Below are positions 49,866-58,124 of a DNA stretch of 64,000 nucleotides, one piece after another. The translations under genes were made by a program, and so were the position numbers. The DNA is from Neorhizobium galegae. Its GTDB lineage: Bacteria; Pseudomonadota; Alphaproteobacteria; Rhizobiales; Rhizobiaceae. The notes under the pieces are model-generated. The model was given only the letters and a program-made list of their open reading frames with translations, did not search any database and was not told the origin of the DNA. Each line of letters starts with the position of its first letter. The first letter of the stretch is position 1. The stretch spans positions 1 to 64,000 of the forward strand of contig NZ_JAGIPH010000005.1 in NCBI RefSeq assembly GCF_017877135.1, written 5' to 3'.

Positions 49866-50177
49866 ATGAGAAGATATGTCAAAACTGTGCTTTTAATGCT
49901 GCCGCTAGCATGGGTGGCACTGCTTTCGGGGCTTCTGCGTACATTGACTCTGAGAGCGGTGTATCGCGATCTCTGGCTTGTACATTTCGATCTTACGTCG
50001 ACCATCGGCTCAGTTTCGACCGCCGATAACCGAGTGTCAGAAGCTTTCGAAGCTATGTCGACAGCCCGAGGCGACTACCTTCGTTCTCTTGAAGATGTAT
50101 TGGTGCTGGGGTTTTTGCCTGCATTTGCAGTATATTTTACTGTGGCGATGTACGTAGTTCTCAGGCTAAAGCGATAA
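49866..50177 (+). CDS. Small two-helix membrane protein (cargo)
   Basis: A 103-aa protein with helices at about 8-26 and 78-98 and an intervening polar loop (DNRVSEAFEAMSTARGDYLR). It reads against the tail operon. The ribosome-binding site is weak. No family recognised. Confidence 0.5.
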   Translation: MRRYVKTVLLMLPLAWVALLSGLLRTLTLRAVYRDLWLVHFDLTSTIGSVSTADNRVSEAFEAMSTARGDYLRSLEDVLVLGFLPAFAVYFTVAMYVVLRLKR

Positions 50178-50209
50178 TCACCATTGTGCATCAGCGTTGC
50201 AACTGCAAT

Positions 50210-50230
50210 CGGCCCGTTGCGGACATTGTT
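50210..50230 (+). repeat. Dispersed short repeat, copy 3
   Basis: The motif starts CGGCCCGTTGCGGACATT at 50210; it overlaps the end of the hypothetical gene at 50229. Confidence 0.55.
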
Positions 50231-50759
50231 AAGCGCCTACGTGTTCAGAGTATGCCTGCACCGATGCCAAAGACGGCCGTCCCTCCATCATGAAGAATTG
50301 TAGGTAGCTGTTGTTTTCAAGCTTCAACTCGACCACAGTCTCTGACGCGTTAGCGACCGCTTTCTCCGTATAAGCGAGACGCGCGTTTTCAAGCAGGCTC
50401 TTCGCGTCGCCAACAGATAGCCCAGGTTCAAAACCATCGAAATTTACATAGCGCCGCGAGGCATATTTAAGCTTACCGACCTCGGGCACGGGAACTCCGT
50501 CTGACAGGGTCCACATCCGGATGCCAACCCGCCGAACCTTTACCTGCTCTCCACGAACCCACAGCCCGACTTGGAGGTTTCCGTAGTAGTCGAGCAGGCT
50601 ATCAAACGTGACAGCGTCCCCGCTGAAGTCCCACCAAGTCGGTGGTCCAAGCGCACGTCCCACCGAAAAGAACGGCGCATCCGGCCGAATTGCTTGGAGC
50701 GGCGATCTCTTGAATAGCTCAAGAACGGAAAACGATGGAAGTGAACGGCCATGGGTCAT
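50229..50759 (-). CDS. Hypothetical protein downstream of the tape measure (cargo)
   Basis: A 176-aa protein on the tail-operon strand. Sequence is beta- and helix-mixed (FSVLELFKRSPLQAIRP, FDGFEPGLSVGDAKSLLE) and resembles small orphan proteins of the immunity type in length and style; I cannot name a family. The start is uncertain: ATG at 50759 or, directly after the tape-measure stop, ATG at 50825. Confidence 0.6.
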   Translation of the reverse strand: MTHGRSLPSFSVLELFKRSPLQAIRPDAPFFSVGRALGPPTWWDFSGDAVTFDSLLDYYGNLQVGLWVRGEQVKVRRVGIRMWTLSDGVPVPEVGKLKYASRRYVNFDGFEPGLSVGDAKSLLENARLAYTEKAVANASETVVELKLENNSYLQFFMMEGRPSLASVQAYSEHVGA

Positions 50760-50825
50760 TGGGAATGGGTAACAAAGCAACCCACCTGTGACAATGTCCG
50801 CAATTGGCGCGTTTGGGCCATCCAC

Positions 50826-53516
50826 TCACCGCAACTTCACATTCCTGCCCGGTGCCTCCCGCACGGTGGTGAGGATAGTTGCCTTGAGGTCTCGCTGCGT
50901 TCGCTTCAGACTTTCATCAATCCGCTTCACCGCCTCGACGTCGGCGCCTCGGGCATCGATCACGGGCGCGAAGGTCATGCTCATCGCCCTAGTCGATGCC
51001 CGCATCTGCGACATGTCGGGCAGCTTTGGCATCGATGGCACGCGCGGGACGATCTTGCCGTTTTGATCCGGCACGAACAATTCCGCTCGGTTTTCCCCGA
51101 CGACATAGGGCTGCCCCTTGCGCACCGGCCCGCCAGTGGCGCGGAACATGTTGCCGATACCAGAAAACAGACTGCCGAATATTCCACCACCCGAGCCGCC
51201 CGAGGGCGGCTTGAACAATGAATCGAAGGCGCTGCTGAGCAGCATGTTGCCAAGCTGCTGGGCGAGATTGGCAAGGGCATCCCCAAGGCTCTTGGCACCC
51301 GTGATCGCATCAAGCGTATTGCTCTTGAAGTTATCGTAGAACTCGCGGGCGGCATCGTCGGCGCGGTCTTGCGCTTCAGTGACTTGCCGCAAGACATCGG
51401 CCTGGCGCGCATAAGCGTCTGAGGCTTCATCGATCTTCTGGCGCTGCTCGGCGGAAAGCTGGATGCTTTCCAGATCCGTTGCCCCCTTGCGGCGCGCCTC
51501 CTCGCGCAGATCGGCAAGCGCCGACTGTTCGAGGTCGAGTGCCAGGCGCCGCCTTTCCTGTTCCCGGTAGGATTGACCAACGATATTCTGTTCCTCGATC
51601 AATGCCGCCGTGCGGTCACGGATCGCCTGAATATCACCGTCAAACCGGTTGTCAGCCGTTGGCTTGATGGAGCTTGCGCCCGAGCGTCCGGATTTGTTCC
51701 GGCCTTCGGATGCCGCGACATTGGCCGCCGCCTGCGCCTTGATCTGATCTTCCGGCAGGAAGCCGCCCTTTTCCGTCAGATCCTTGCGGATCGAGGCGAT
51801 TTCCTTCTCGATCGCCAACTGTTCACGGCTCAAGCCATTCTGGCGCTGCGCCTCTTCCGAATAGGCCTTGCCGATCCGCAGCATCTCCTCACCTTGCGCA
51901 CGAGAGGCGGCATATTGCTTGTAGCCGACAATCTGTTGTTCCGAGAGCGCCGAACCTGTCGTGCCCGCCAATTCTGCGCGCGCCGCCTTGGCGCCTTCAA
52001 CGACCTCTTTGAGACGATCGAGCAGCGGCGCAAACGCATCCGCCACCCCCTGAAAATCAGGGTTGGAATTTGCCAGCGCGTAAAGGGCGTTCTTGGCACC
52101 GGCTGCGCTGACACTGCCATTGTCGAGACCAACCTTCAGCTCTTCGAGCTGGGCGAGCTGTGCCGGCGAGATGGTATCGCGATCGACGTTCCTGAACAGG
52201 TTTTCGAATAGGTCGGCAACCGCCGCAGAGGCTTCGGCTGCCGCGTCGGTGGTGGCAGCCACTTCCTTCTTCAGCTTGTTGACCAGCACCGCATTGATGC
52301 GGCCGCCGGCATCTTCCGTCTTCTGGGCAGCTTCGTTGGCCGCCGCCCCCATGCGCTTCAGGCGCTCCTCAAACAGAGCCGCCCCTTCACTGGCTTCCGT
52401 GGAGCCGGAATAGAACAGCGCCAGCGCCCCGACAGCCGTCGCACCGATCACAGCACCAATCGGACCTGCGGCGACGGTGAGGCCACTCATGGCGGTTGCG
52501 AGACCGGCGATTGTGCCGGCGGCACGAATGGCGGCTACAAACCGGAAGACCGCCGTGGTGGCGAGCCCGAGGCTTGCGATCATCCCGGCGATGGAACGGC
52601 CGACCAGGGCGCCTGCAATGATTGCCGCAACCTTCAGCACCACATCCGCCGTCTGCTCGAAATTGTCAGCGAGCGCATTGAGGCCGGCGACCAGGCGCGC
52701 ACTGGCGCCAAGGCTTTCGTCGGTCTGGCCGATATATTTGGTGAAGGCGTTGTTCACCTTCGTCATGCCCTGCTCGATGGTCTGCGTGGCATTGGCGGCC
52801 ATGGCCTGAATGCTCGGCAGTCCTTTGAGGAAGGCCTGAAAGAACTGCTGTCCCGACACCTTGCCGTCGTTGACCAGCTGTTTCAGCTTCGATACCGATC
52901 CGCCGGCCTCATCGAGACCATTGGCAACCGCCATCAGGATCGGCCGCGCACCTTCGTTGATCGAGTTGAATTCTTCCGCCTGCACGCGCGTTTGCCCAAG
53001 CAGCTGCCCGAGCTGGGTCAGCGCGCCGGAAGCTTCCCCTGCACTCTTGCCCTCCACCTTCAGTGCCGTTGCCACGCCATCCGAGAATTTGAGCAACTCG
53101 CCCTGGCTTGCGCCCAGGACGTCGGACGCCTGCGACGCCTTGCCGAACAGGTCGGCCAGCGCCCCAATCGGCGCGGCATTATCCTGTGCCGACTGATATA
53201 GGCGATCGAGCACCGCCGTCTGGTTGTCGCCAACGACGCCGGCCACGGCCAGGCTATTCTTCGCCGTCGTCCAGGCATCGGCATAGCGCTGAACGGCATC
53301 AACAGACAGCGCCGCGCCAATCCCGAGCAGCGGCGTTGCAAGGCTGTGGGCCATGTTGCGGCCGATATTGTCGAGCCGCTTGTTCGTCGCCAGCCACGTT
53401 GTCTCGACCTTGCGCGCCGTCTGCGCCGTAACGCCGTTGACCTTCTGCAGGTCTTTCATGAAGGGGTTGAGCTCCATGCGCATGACAGCGCGAAGCTCAT
53501 CAAGGGTGACGGCCAT
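50826..53516 (-). CDS. Phage tail tape measure protein
   Basis: An 896-aa tape measure that sets tail length. The N-terminal region has the family segment (AVAGVVGDNQTAVLDRLYQS, EEFNSINEGARPILMAVANG), followed by hydrophobic helices (about 295-380) expected to enter the host membrane, and a long helical C-terminus. It is the longest head-tail-proximal gene after the tail tip, as expected. About 3.4 kb of cargo separates it from the tail-assembly chaperone gene, where it would normally be adjacent. Confidence 0.9.
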   Translation of the reverse strand: MAVTLDELRAVMRMELNPFMKDLQKVNGVTAQTARKVETTWLATNKRLDNIGRNMAHSLATPLLGIGAALSVDAVQRYADAWTTAKNSLAVAGVVGDNQTAVLDRLYQSAQDNAAPIGALADLFGKASQASDVLGASQGELLKFSDGVATALKVEGKSAGEASGALTQLGQLLGQTRVQAEEFNSINEGARPILMAVANGLDEAGGSVSKLKQLVNDGKVSGQQFFQAFLKGLPSIQAMAANATQTIEQGMTKVNNAFTKYIGQTDESLGASARLVAGLNALADNFEQTADVVLKVAAIIAGALVGRSIAGMIASLGLATTAVFRFVAAIRAAGTIAGLATAMSGLTVAAGPIGAVIGATAVGALALFYSGSTEASEGAALFEERLKRMGAAANEAAQKTEDAGGRINAVLVNKLKKEVAATTDAAAEASAAVADLFENLFRNVDRDTISPAQLAQLEELKVGLDNGSVSAAGAKNALYALANSNPDFQGVADAFAPLLDRLKEVVEGAKAARAELAGTTGSALSEQQIVGYKQYAASRAQGEEMLRIGKAYSEEAQRQNGLSREQLAIEKEIASIRKDLTEKGGFLPEDQIKAQAAANVAASEGRNKSGRSGASSIKPTADNRFDGDIQAIRDRTAALIEEQNIVGQSYREQERRRLALDLEQSALADLREEARRKGATDLESIQLSAEQRQKIDEASDAYARQADVLRQVTEAQDRADDAAREFYDNFKSNTLDAITGAKSLGDALANLAQQLGNMLLSSAFDSLFKPPSGGSGGGIFGSLFSGIGNMFRATGGPVRKGQPYVVGENRAELFVPDQNGKIVPRVPSMPKLPDMSQMRASTRAMSMTFAPVIDARGADVEAVKRIDESLKRTQRDLKATILTTVREAPGRNVKLR

Positions 53517-53604
53517 GATGGGTCCTGATCAGGTTTAATGGAAAATGGTGAAGCCCGCTTTGGCAGCAGAGCTGCCGAAGTCGATCATGGGCGCGTCGTC
53601 AAGC

Positions 53605-53625
53605 CGGGCCTATCGCGGACATCGC
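53605..53625 (+). repeat. Dispersed short repeat, copy 4
   Basis: The motif starts CGGGCCTATCGCGGACATC at 53605, 100 bases upstream of the cargo gene at 53726. It is the most divergent of the four copies. Confidence 0.45.
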
Positions 53626-53725
53626 ATTGGCAGAGGCTATGTCGCCTTTGCACCATAAACGGGCTTCCGTACCACCTTCAACTGCGTGTAGAAGCTACGA
53701 GATCGGCGTTTTTGCGGAGATGGCA

Positions 53726-54118
53726 ATGGAGACTGTGACCCTTTGGCGACCTGTAGGTCCTGTCGAACTAGAGTTAATAAAGAAGAGCGGCATGAAGGAA
53801 TTCCCTCCTCGACTGCCCGACCAACCTATCTTCTATCCAGTGCTTTCTGAAGATTACGCAGTTCGGATTGCGAGGGATTGGAATGTCAGTCGTGACGGTG
53901 CCGGTTACGTTACATCGTTCGAAGTTCTAAGAACGTTTCTTGCTGCCTACGCTCCGCAAGATGCAGGCGGCCAAGCGTTGAGGGAATATTGGATACCAGC
54001 TGAAGAGCTCGAAAAATTTAACGCAGCAATTGTGGGAAAGATAGTTGTGACCAAGGCGTTCGAGCATGAACAAAACGACATTGAACGCCCTGACCAAAGT
54101 CAGCTTCAAGGCAATTGA
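53726..54118 (+). CDS. Conserved hypothetical (annotated in relatives as ADP-ribosylation/crystallin J1)
   Basis: A 130-aa protein beginning METVTLWRPVGPVELEL, with the conserved FPPRLPDQPIFYPVL and EYWIPAEELEKFN segments of a widespread small family often labelled ADP-ribosylation/crystallin J1. The actual function of that family is not known to me, and no catalytic motif of ADP-ribosylglycohydrolases is seen. GGAG lies 6 bases before the ATG at 53726. It reads against the tail operon and is likely cargo. Confidence 0.72.
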   Translation: METVTLWRPVGPVELELIKKSGMKEFPPRLPDQPIFYPVLSEDYAVRIARDWNVSRDGAGYVTSFEVLRTFLAAYAPQDAGGQALREYWIPAEELEKFNAAIVGKIVVTKAFEHEQNDIERPDQSQLQGN

Positions 54119-54194
54119 GGTCCTCACGCAGAAAGTCTATTATCCATGCCTTTCGCCCCAAAGCTCATTCTACATGAGTCGCTCGATCAAGTTC

Positions 54195-54620
54195 TCATGA
54201 TGGTGGACGCTTGGGACGACGGCAACGGCGGCGCTGCAGAGCAGGTCCGTCTTTAACCGCTTTCGCCCGCTTCGGGCCGCTTGTTGTCATCAGGCACAAT
54301 GATCTCGCGACCAATGCAGCGGAACAGCCCTGTGTTGTCCTGTTTATGGTCTTAGAAGAGTTCACTTCGACAAAGCGTCGTGCCTCCTTCAGGGTTGTCG
54401 GGTACCGCACACCAATTCGATAGTACGGGAAACCGCTTAAGATCAGGAATGATGCGACCTCCCAACCCTTCTTGTCATCTGCTGACGGTGGGCGGAAATC
54501 TGAGCCAGTCCTGTACGTGACGCCAGCGCATCGCGGGCAGGTTTTCTGCGTCGCATCAGCGGGGCGTTTGAAAACCCGCTGGCAGGCTAGACAAGCATAT
54601 TTGGTAAGAGAGACTTTCAT
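54195..54620 (-). CDS. Zinc-ribbon hypothetical protein (cargo), doubtful C-terminus
   Basis: A 141-aa frame whose first 95 residues look real: MKVSLTKYACLACQRVF, a second CPRC pair, then GTDFRPP-like TGSDFRPPSADDKKGWEVA and a helical end (TTLKEARRFVEVNSSK), a pattern seen in small rhizobial zinc-ribbon proteins. The remaining residues run through a repeat also present near 56336 and look non-native, so the gene may have been extended by rearrangement. Confidence 0.6.
   Translation of the reverse strand: MKVSLTKYACLACQRVFKRPADATQKTCPRCAGVTYRTGSDFRPPSADDKKGWEVASFLILSGFPYYRIGVRYPTTLKEARRFVEVNSSKTINRTTQGCSAALVARSLCLMTTSGPKRAKAVKDGPALQRRRCRRPKRPPS
54274..54356. repeat. Diverged duplicate segment, copy A
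   Basis: About 83 bases from GGGCCGCTTG that align with 56336-56419; about four fifths of the first 57 bases match by eye. On the minus strand both copies can be read as LFRC-x-x-RE-x-IV-x-DDN-x-RP followed by a stop, suggesting remnants of one gene end. Confidence 0.6.
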
Positions 54621-54777
54621 TTGGATACCGTGATGACGTAGGCACAATTGCTCAGCGGCCATCTTCTTGCAACTGCGGAACGACAGCATTGGGCCGACAG
54701 GTGACATGACAGCAATACAGTCATTGCATGCCTTGGTCGGCAATCTAACCTCTGAGACGAGCGAAGGAGAGCATGTC

Positions 54778-55011
54778 ATGACATCATCTGAAGAGTTTGA
54801 AGTCCACACGATCCACGTTCGCCTCCTAGATGAGCCAGTTCCCGTATGGCGACCTGTCAAGGCCAAAGCACTCGGCAATGGGCGCTTCATTATCCTACCC
54901 CAGGAGCTTCCAGACTATGAAGAGTGGGAGTTTGCCCCGGGGGAAACAGTCGCTATTGAAGCTCATGTAAGCGCGGCAGGTGATTACTTCAGGGCCGTAG
55001 GCGCGTACTAG
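54778..55011 (+). CDS. Small conserved hypothetical protein (cargo)
   Basis: A 77-aa protein with a conserved pattern seen in short bacterial proteins of unknown function: VRLLDEPVPVWRPVKAKAL followed by GNGRFIIL. GGAG lies upstream of the ATG at 54778. On the plus strand, within the cargo between chaperone and tape measure. Confidence 0.62.
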   Translation: MTSSEEFEVHTIHVRLLDEPVPVWRPVKAKALGNGRFIILPQELPDYEEWEFAPGETVAIEAHVSAAGDYFRAVGAY

Positions 55012-55277
55012 GCGCTGGGTGTTCGCTGGGAAGGCAAATTCGGATGGAATTTGCGGCGATCCAATCGGCTCGGCAATATCTACCATGTAACATTTGCAGG
55101 GTGAAAAGTTGAACGGGATCGAGTTCACAGATCGCTTGAGAATTCCTTTGCCGGAATTCGACGGGGTATGCATCTCGTCGATGACGCGGAAGATGTCCAC
55201 GTGAGGGAAGAACACCCTCAGGAGCCTACCTTCTCCGGCAATTGAGAAGTACGCCCTCAGTTCCTTAGAGGAATGTG

Positions 55278-55481
55278 CTCTTTGTAAGGCACGATGCAGG
55301 AGCGGAGAACTGGGTGATTATCGCCTCGCTCATAGAGACCTGCAAGCTCAATGCTGTCGATCCGCTGGCCTATCTGACAGCGACGCTCACCGGCATCGTC
55401 AACGGTCACAAGCAGAGTCGTGTCGATGAGCTTTTGCCGCGGAATTATCCGGGCATGACAAGCAACTGCAGCACTTCGTAG
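55278..55481 (+). pseudogene. IS66-family transposase, C-terminal remnant
   Basis: A 67-codon remnant carrying the typical end of IS66 TnpC: GAENWVIIASLIETCKLN, then VDPLAYLTATLTGIVNGHKQ and SRVDELLPRNY. The catalytic DDE part and the companion genes are absent, and the tail after DELLPRNY is not IS66-like. It marks an old insertion in the cargo region. Confidence 0.85.
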
Positions 55482-55536
55482 TCCCTGCGTCCGACCGCCT
55501 CTTTCGGAAGGATGGTTTGTGAAGTAAAACACTTCA

Positions 55537-55821
55537 ATGAAAAACGAACTCGTCCACGAAATCTGGCTCGATCCTGAGCCAGACGGTCAACTGCTCCCCG
55601 GCCTTTGTCCTGCTGGCCCAATGGGAGACGGCTTCAGAGCGCTCCTTAATAAGGGAGCTGTTAAGGTTGGCGAGATAACTGGGCATAGCCATTTCGATGT
55701 CATGACGAAATACTGGAAGCTGCAGGGCTGGGGTGAGTACCAGACGGAGCACCGCCAGGATCACGAGCCATATCCTGACGAATGGGTTCTCGTCCAACGC
55801 CCCCATATCGACAGAATGTGA
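55537..55821 (+). CDS. Small conserved hypothetical protein (cargo)
   Basis: A 94-aa protein: MKNELVHEIWLDPE, LCPAGPMGDGFRALL, GHSHFDVMTKYWK and EPYPDEW form a pattern I have seen in a family of small hypothetical proteins, with His and acidic residues but no assigned activity. It starts 55 bases after the IS66 remnant. The ribosome-binding site is poor. Confidence 0.58.
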   Translation: MKNELVHEIWLDPEPDGQLLPGLCPAGPMGDGFRALLNKGAVKVGEITGHSHFDVMTKYWKLQGWGEYQTEHRQDHEPYPDEWVLVQRPHIDRM

Positions 55822-55969
55822 ATTTGCGGTGTGGCCGCGATCAACGCACACTGGCCTTGGGTCTGAAGGCCAATCTTCAAAACGATCCCCCGTCTTGGTG
55901 GTCAGTGTGATGGGCACACCGCTTACGGTGAGTGGGGTTGGAAAACTGAAACAATACCTCTGGTGATCG

Positions 55970-56287
55970 ATGAAGCCGAGAAATTGGGCCTTCTCAACGT
56001 TGGCGCGGCAACTGCAATTCCTTATGCCAGAAGCCACCTGCGAATGTTATTGGGTTGAGGTAAATGCGTTGGAAGGCGAGCCAGTCGGGTTAACTTGGAG
56101 CGAGCGCGTAGCGCTTTCCGCCAAAAACGCACGACGGCAGATGGTTGATATCACGCGATATTACGACTTTATCGCAGAAGGGCGCAAAGCATTCGCAGGC
56201 CATTTTGCTGCTTACGAAGCGACCGGTGGCAACGTCCGCGACAGCATATGCTTTATTTGGTACTTACAGGCGGACCGCCGCCCATAA
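55970..56287 (+). CDS. Hypothetical protein (cargo)
   Basis: A 105-aa protein with a helical C-terminus (RQMVDITRYYDFIAEGRKA) and no recognised motif. It is on the plus strand in the cargo block; coding status is moderately likely from codon pattern and length. An antisense frame across 55534-56037 is less convincing. Confidence 0.45.
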   Translation: MKPRNWAFSTLARQLQFLMPEATCECYWVEVNALEGEPVGLTWSERVALSAKNARRQMVDITRYYDFIAEGRKAFAGHFAAYEATGGNVRDSICFIWYLQADRRP

Positions 56288-56335
56288 TTGCCTCGCCACC
56301 CGTTTATGAGTTCACGGCCTAGCTATGGCGACAAT

Positions 56336-56419
56336 GGGCCGTGTGTTATCATCAAGCACTATGACCTCGCGGCGAACGCAGCGGAACAGCTCTGTGTGTC
56401 CTCAAGTCTATGGCCTTAG
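56336..56419. repeat. Diverged duplicate segment, copy B
   Basis: Partner of the segment at 54274-54356, in the same orientation. Lies between two hypothetical genes, 19 bases from the stop of the one at 56438. Confidence 0.6.
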
Positions 56420-56437
56420 GCCCTGTTGACAAAGTAG

Positions 56438-56839
56438 TTAGCTATTGATGTCACGTGCGAGCGTCTGGGATATAGCCGTGTCGAGGAGAAGTTTTAGGGC
56501 TTCGGGAAATTGGCCCGACGTAGGGGTCACATGCTGAATGTCGGTGGCTCCCTCAGGAAATCGATAAAACTCGTAGTGATCTTGGCATATCTCGATCTCT
56601 ATGGGCGGAGTCGTCGACGACCATATAAGTCGGATTGTAGGCCAATACCCCAATCCGATCTCGTCGGGTGTCTGATATCGCCCCGAGGCAAATCTAGCGA
56701 AATGCCTTGCGTTTTCGAATGTATCCTGTGCGAGGCCTGGGGTTTCAGCGGCAAGACCGCTGATAGTCGTTTCAACCTCGGCCCAAGTCGAGCAGTCTAC
56801 GCGTGGTAACGTGGTATCGTTGACTGTCGATTTCGCCAT
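56438..56839 (-). CDS. Hypothetical protein (cargo)
   Basis: A 133-aa protein on the tail-operon strand: CSTWAEVETTISGLAAETPG, then TPDEIGLGYWPTIRLIWSST and EIEICQDHYEFYRFPEGATD. The composition and mixed alpha/beta character look like a real gene and similar proteins occur in rhizobia, but no function is known to me. It is the first cargo gene after the tail-assembly chaperone. Confidence 0.62.
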   Translation of the reverse strand: MAKSTVNDTTLPRVDCSTWAEVETTISGLAAETPGLAQDTFENARHFARFASGRYQTPDEIGLGYWPTIRLIWSSTTPPIEIEICQDHYEFYRFPEGATDIQHVTPTSGQFPEALKLLLDTAISQTLARDINS

Positions 56840-56984
56840 CTATTTAGCCCTGCGGCCGATTCCCAATTTGCTCGAAGCGTGATTCAAGACTGCCTTTTAG
56901 GAGATGGTTTTGGCAAGAGGCGATGTTAGCGACGCGGATCGCCCCGCTCACGATAATCGTCGTCGTCACCGCCGCTAGCGCCCC

Positions 56985-57652
56985 CTACACCGCCAATCTC
57001 CTCAACATCTCCTGATGCTCTTCAAAGCTCGGCGCATCCGGCACCTCTTCCGCCCCATTGGCCTTAGCATAACCATCGGCACAGGCGGCAAACGCCCATA
57101 ACATCATCTGATCGACGGCAGACGGGGCAAACCCCATGATGGCGCCAAGGCCGTAGAAGTCCGAGAAGACCAGGCGCCCGTCGCCCTCGTCTTCCCGGTC
57201 TACGGCTTTCCCGGCCTTTCGCCCTCCGGGGCCGTCAGCGCATGATGCAGAATGGCGGCCGCAATCCCGACATTGTCGACCAGCGGAGACCGGGCGAGAT
57301 CATCGACATAGCGGGTGACCATGCCGAAGGCGTCTGTCGGCGTCATGCCGGCGCCAATCAGCCCAAGCCGGATGGTCTCGCGCACATCCTCGACCCGCCA
57401 ATCACCGCCAATGCCGCGCAACAGGGCATAGGCATTGAAGTCCGCCAGAAAGTCCGGATCGGCCGCCCCGAGGGGATAGTGTTCCGGGTCCGGCCGCTTG
57501 GCATTGGCGGCCTGCGGCTGCGAGGCCATGAGGCGGGCAAGGATCGTCGCGGGTCCGGCATTGCAGGCCATTTGCAGCTCCTGCAACTGGCCGATGGCGA
57601 GGCGGAACGGCAAACTCTTGCCAGCGAACGGAAGGGAAAGTGGCGCGCTCAT
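56985..57652 (-). CDS. Tail-assembly chaperone frameshift fusion (G-T type)
   Basis: Product of a -1 frameshift at the heptamer G-GGA-AAG (57212-57206): translation leaves the frame of the short chaperone four codons before its stop and continues for about 73 residues to a TAG at 56985-56987. The extension (FSDFYGLGAIMGFAPSAV, MMLWAFAACADGYAKANG) is free of stops and has no good start of its own, so it should be made only by frameshifting. Long-tailed phages use such fusions to load the tape measure before tail-tube polymerisation. Confidence 0.8.
57200..57652 (-). CDS. Tail-assembly chaperone, short form (GTA gp10-like)
   Basis: A 150-aa protein starting MSAPLSLPFAGKSLPF, with helical segments (LPFRLAIGQLQELQMA, VRETIRLGLIGAGMTPTDAF) of the tail-assembly chaperone of gene transfer agents and alphaproteobacterial siphophages. 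It overlaps the tail-tube gene by 4 bases. The slippery site lies four codons before its stop. Confidence 0.8.
   Translation of the reverse strand: MSAPLSLPFAGKSLPFRLAIGQLQELQMACNAGPATILARLMASQPQAANAKRPDPEHYPLGAADPDFLADFNAYALLRGIGGDWRVEDVRETIRLGLIGAGMTPTDAFGMVTRYVDDLARSPLVDNVGIAAAILHHALTAPEGERPGKP
57206..57212 (-). other. Programmed -1 ribosomal frameshift site
   Basis: GGGAAAG read as G GGA AAG in the zero frame, a canonical X XXY YYZ slippery heptamer, in the last codons of the chaperone gene. A stop codon follows 3 bases after the next codon, and an in-frame open extension follows in the -1 frame. Confidence 0.8.
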
Positions 57653-58083
57653 GCCGCACCGACCCAGACCACTTCACCGTCAGACTGCAGGGCAATGGTG
57701 CACGACACATAGCCTTTGCCTTCCTTGGCAATACCAAGCGACGTGATGACATAGCGCCCGGCATAGTGGCCGCCACCCTGGGAGGCCGGCAGATCGATCA
57801 GCACGCGGGCATCGATGGGTTCGCCAGAAAGCTGCTGGTCGCGCAGGCGTCCGTAGCTCATGGGGTCCATGGTGCCGGCGCCATTGATGCTGGCAGAGAG
57901 CGTATCGACGGAGCGCAGCACCCAGCCCGGCGCATCGGGGTTTTCGCAATTGGGGTCGGTGGCATCGGTGGTGGTCGCCTCGACGGTAAAATCCTGCGAG
58001 GTGTTGATGGTGCAGGCATGCGAGAAGGCCTGCGGATCGGCGCCGTCGCCAAACTGCACCAATAGTTTCTTAGTCGTCGCCAT
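57649..58083 (-). CDS. Phage major tail (tube) protein
   Basis: A 144-aa protein (MATTKKLLVQFGDGADP; INGAGTMDPMSYGRLRDQ; GRYVITSLGIAKEGKGYV) with the beta-rich composition and position of a tail-tube protein of TP901-1/GTA type. GGAG lies 9 bases before the ATG at 58083; the ATG at 58098 lacks a ribosome-binding site. Overlaps the chaperone by 4 bases. Confidence 0.82.
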   Translation of the reverse strand: MATTKKLLVQFGDGADPQAFSHACTINTSQDFTVEATTTDATDPNCENPDAPGWVLRSVDTLSASINGAGTMDPMSYGRLRDQQLSGEPIDARVLIDLPASQGGGHYAGRYVITSLGIAKEGKGYVSCTIALQSDGEVVWVGAA

Positions 58084-58124
58084 GACGATGGTCTCCATAT
58101 TGAGGGGATGAAGGGATTTTGCAG

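Noticed and set aside
55534..56037. A 167-codon minus-strand frame over two small plus-strand genes
   Set aside because: The plus-strand frames have conserved-looking segments; the minus-strand frame shows none.
48715..56984. Possible CRISPR array in the repeats around cargo genes
   Set aside because: The repeated motifs are few, irregularly spaced by hundreds to thousands of bases, and have no spacer structure.
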